Made by a program: the position numbers and the translations under genes. Shown here piece by piece: positions 63,331 through 64,000 of a stretch of DNA of 64,000 nt. The DNA lies in contig CU207211.1 in NCBI GenBank assembly GCA_000026125.1, positions 2,046,001-2,110,000 of the forward strand. The letters run 5' to 3'. Origin of the DNA: Herminiimonas arsenicoxydans. GTDB taxonomy: Bacteria; Pseudomonadota; Gammaproteobacteria; Burkholderiales; Burkholderiaceae_D. The first letter of the stretch is position 1. Each line of letters opens with the position of its first letter. The notes under the pieces were generated by a model. It did no database searches and was not told the DNA's origin. It worked only from the letters and a program-made list of their open reading frames with translations.

Positions 63331-63504
63331 TTAATGGGTATTACGCTGCTCTTCGCGTAATTCATTCACTGCAAATTCAGATTCCGGATCCAGATTCTTA
63401 TCCGGCGTTTCCGTGTTGTCACGCTTACCTTGTTGTCCTGAATTATTCTTTTTGTCGCCGGATTTATCAGCCTTTTCAAACGATGTCTTGCCTTGCTTCG
63501 CCAT
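63331..63504 (-). CDS. Small disordered hydrophilic protein
   Basis: Protein of 57 residues, not recognised. Almost entirely Lys/Asp/Glu/Asn/Gln/Ser (AKQGKTSFEKADKSGDKKNN), with no hydrophobic core, so it is probably intrinsically disordered. The ATG at 63504 has a strong AGGAG seven bases upstream, which argues that it is real, and a strong terminator follows. Its composition recalls stress-associated or late-embryogenesis-like bacterial peptides, but that is speculation. Confidence 0.7.
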   Translation of the reverse strand: MAKQGKTSFEKADKSGDKKNNSGQQGKRDNTETPDKNLDPESEFAVNELREEQRNTH

Positions 63505-63698
63505 GAAATTCTCCTTTATTGATGATTGATGAATAGTCATGCAATCGATACTAGGTGATGGCGACATGGATTCCAATCAGACAAAAGGAAATTGAACGTC
63601 AGATTACAGGTAAGCGCGCCAGTGCAACCCTACGCAGCTAAATTTTGCAGAAAGGAAAATCTCTTTCAGTTCAATGACATACCTTACTAGCGCAACGG

Positions 63699-63719
63699 TT
63701 ATCCACAGGACTATCCACA
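63699..63719 (+). promoter_or_regulatory. Pair of DnaA-box-like 9-mers
   Basis: TTATCCACA (63699-63707) is a perfect DnaA box; CTATCCACA (63711-63719) differs at one position. A weaker inverse match (TTATCCCCG on the minus strand) lies near 63725-63733. The surrounding 396 bp (63505-63900) has no supported gene. Confidence 0.6.
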
Positions 63720-63900
63720 TATTCCGGGGATAACTTATGTCGCCAATCAACTTTTAAAATCGTGGCGACGAAAAATAAAGCTGCGACTTCCAACAAATCC
63801 GCTTGCAACTATTTCGTTAAAGAAAAAATCAGCAGCAATTTGAGTGCGAATAATTCGCAGCGCTCAACTCGCCATCATGTGCGAGCCGTTAGAATGTCGC

Positions 63901-64000
63901 ATGAAAAAAATACTGCTGTCGCTTTCTCTTCTCATCCCGTTTTCTACCTATGCGAAACAACCCAACCTGCTTGATGAACTATCCCAGCTAATCCAGTCAA
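63901..64000 (+). CDS. Start of a secreted protein (partial, cut by window edge)
   Basis: Thirty-three codons are visible. The ATG at 63901 begins MKKILLSLSLLIPFSTYAKQ, a classic Sec signal peptide with a predicted cleavage after TYA, followed by the mature start PNLLDELSQLIQS. A competing frame at 63762 lacks a signal and is disfavoured. The product is a periplasmic or secreted protein of unknown identity. Confidence 0.65.
   Translation, partial: MKKILLSLSLLIPFSTYAKQPNLLDELSQLIQS

Noticed and set aside
63762..63974. Seventy-codon frame overlapping the secreted-protein start
   Set aside because: GTG start, low-complexity polar composition and no conserved features; the signal-peptide frame at 63901 is better.

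Overview
The window looks like chromosome from a betaproteobacterium of the Burkholderiales, most likely family Oxalobacteraceae and Herminiimonas-like. This rests on gene order (rpmF-plsX-fabHDG-acpP-fabF, rpoE-rseA-rseB-mucD, lepA-lepB-rnc-era-recO-pdxJ-acpS-nagZ-uvrC-pgsA) and on protein character; no database search was possible.

Region 1 (1 to about 20,140) is a genomic island beside the 3' end of a tRNA-Gly(GCC) gene. Its tyrosine recombinase (17969-19912) sits next to the tRNA, and the far end lies left of the window. The main cargo is formaldehyde detoxification. A leftward run frmR-frmA-VOC protein-DUF3422 protein-fghA-type II NADH dehydrogenase encodes the glutathione-dependent route. 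A separate rightward gene, fdhA, encodes a glutathione-independent formaldehyde dehydrogenase, preceded by a LysR-type regulator whose DNA-binding helix resembles that of OxyR. A 71-bp promoter element is shared, 60/71 identical and correctly oriented, by the frmR operon and fdhA. It carries OxyR-like half-sites (ATAG-N7-CTAT-N6-ATAG-N7-CAGT) abutting a TTGACC -35 box, so the two routes are probably switched on together, with FrmR adding a second layer at frmR. Other cargo: a nitrilase-GNAT-SnoaL group with a divergent LysR gene, a uvrB, a DUF488 gene, a LysR/XRE/HTH-less LysR triplet and a Dyp-type peroxidase. Several 370-500 bp gaps hold no convincing genes.

Region 2 (20,139 to 42,272) is core chromosome, almost entirely on the minus strand: tRNA-Gly, pgsA, uvrC, nagZ, acpS, pdxJ, recO, era, rnc, a DUF4845 gene, lepB, lepA, a glutaredoxin-like gene, mucD, rseB, rseA, rpoE, a YgfX-like gene, and the fatty-acid cluster fabF-acpP-fabG-fabD-fabH-plsX-rpmF-yceD. 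Many neighbours overlap by 1-4 nt. rpoE has a recognisable autoregulatory sigma-E promoter.

Region 3 (42,379 to 53,800) carries a Maf-type pyrophosphatase, a short RsmI-like methyltransferase, sppA, a Rieske protein, gph, rluC, rne with a long structured leader, an FMN riboswitch controlling a lone lumazine synthase, rmuC and a truncated haemoglobin.

Region 4 (53,856 to 64,000) has a large FtsX-type ABC permease, a small winged-helix-like protein, a RES-Xre toxin-antitoxin pair, then a PAP2 phosphatase, a PmrAB-like two-component system and an ArnT-like glycosyltransferase (probably envelope or lipid A modification), two small hydrophilic proteins, a DnaA-box pair and the start of a secreted protein cut by the window edge.
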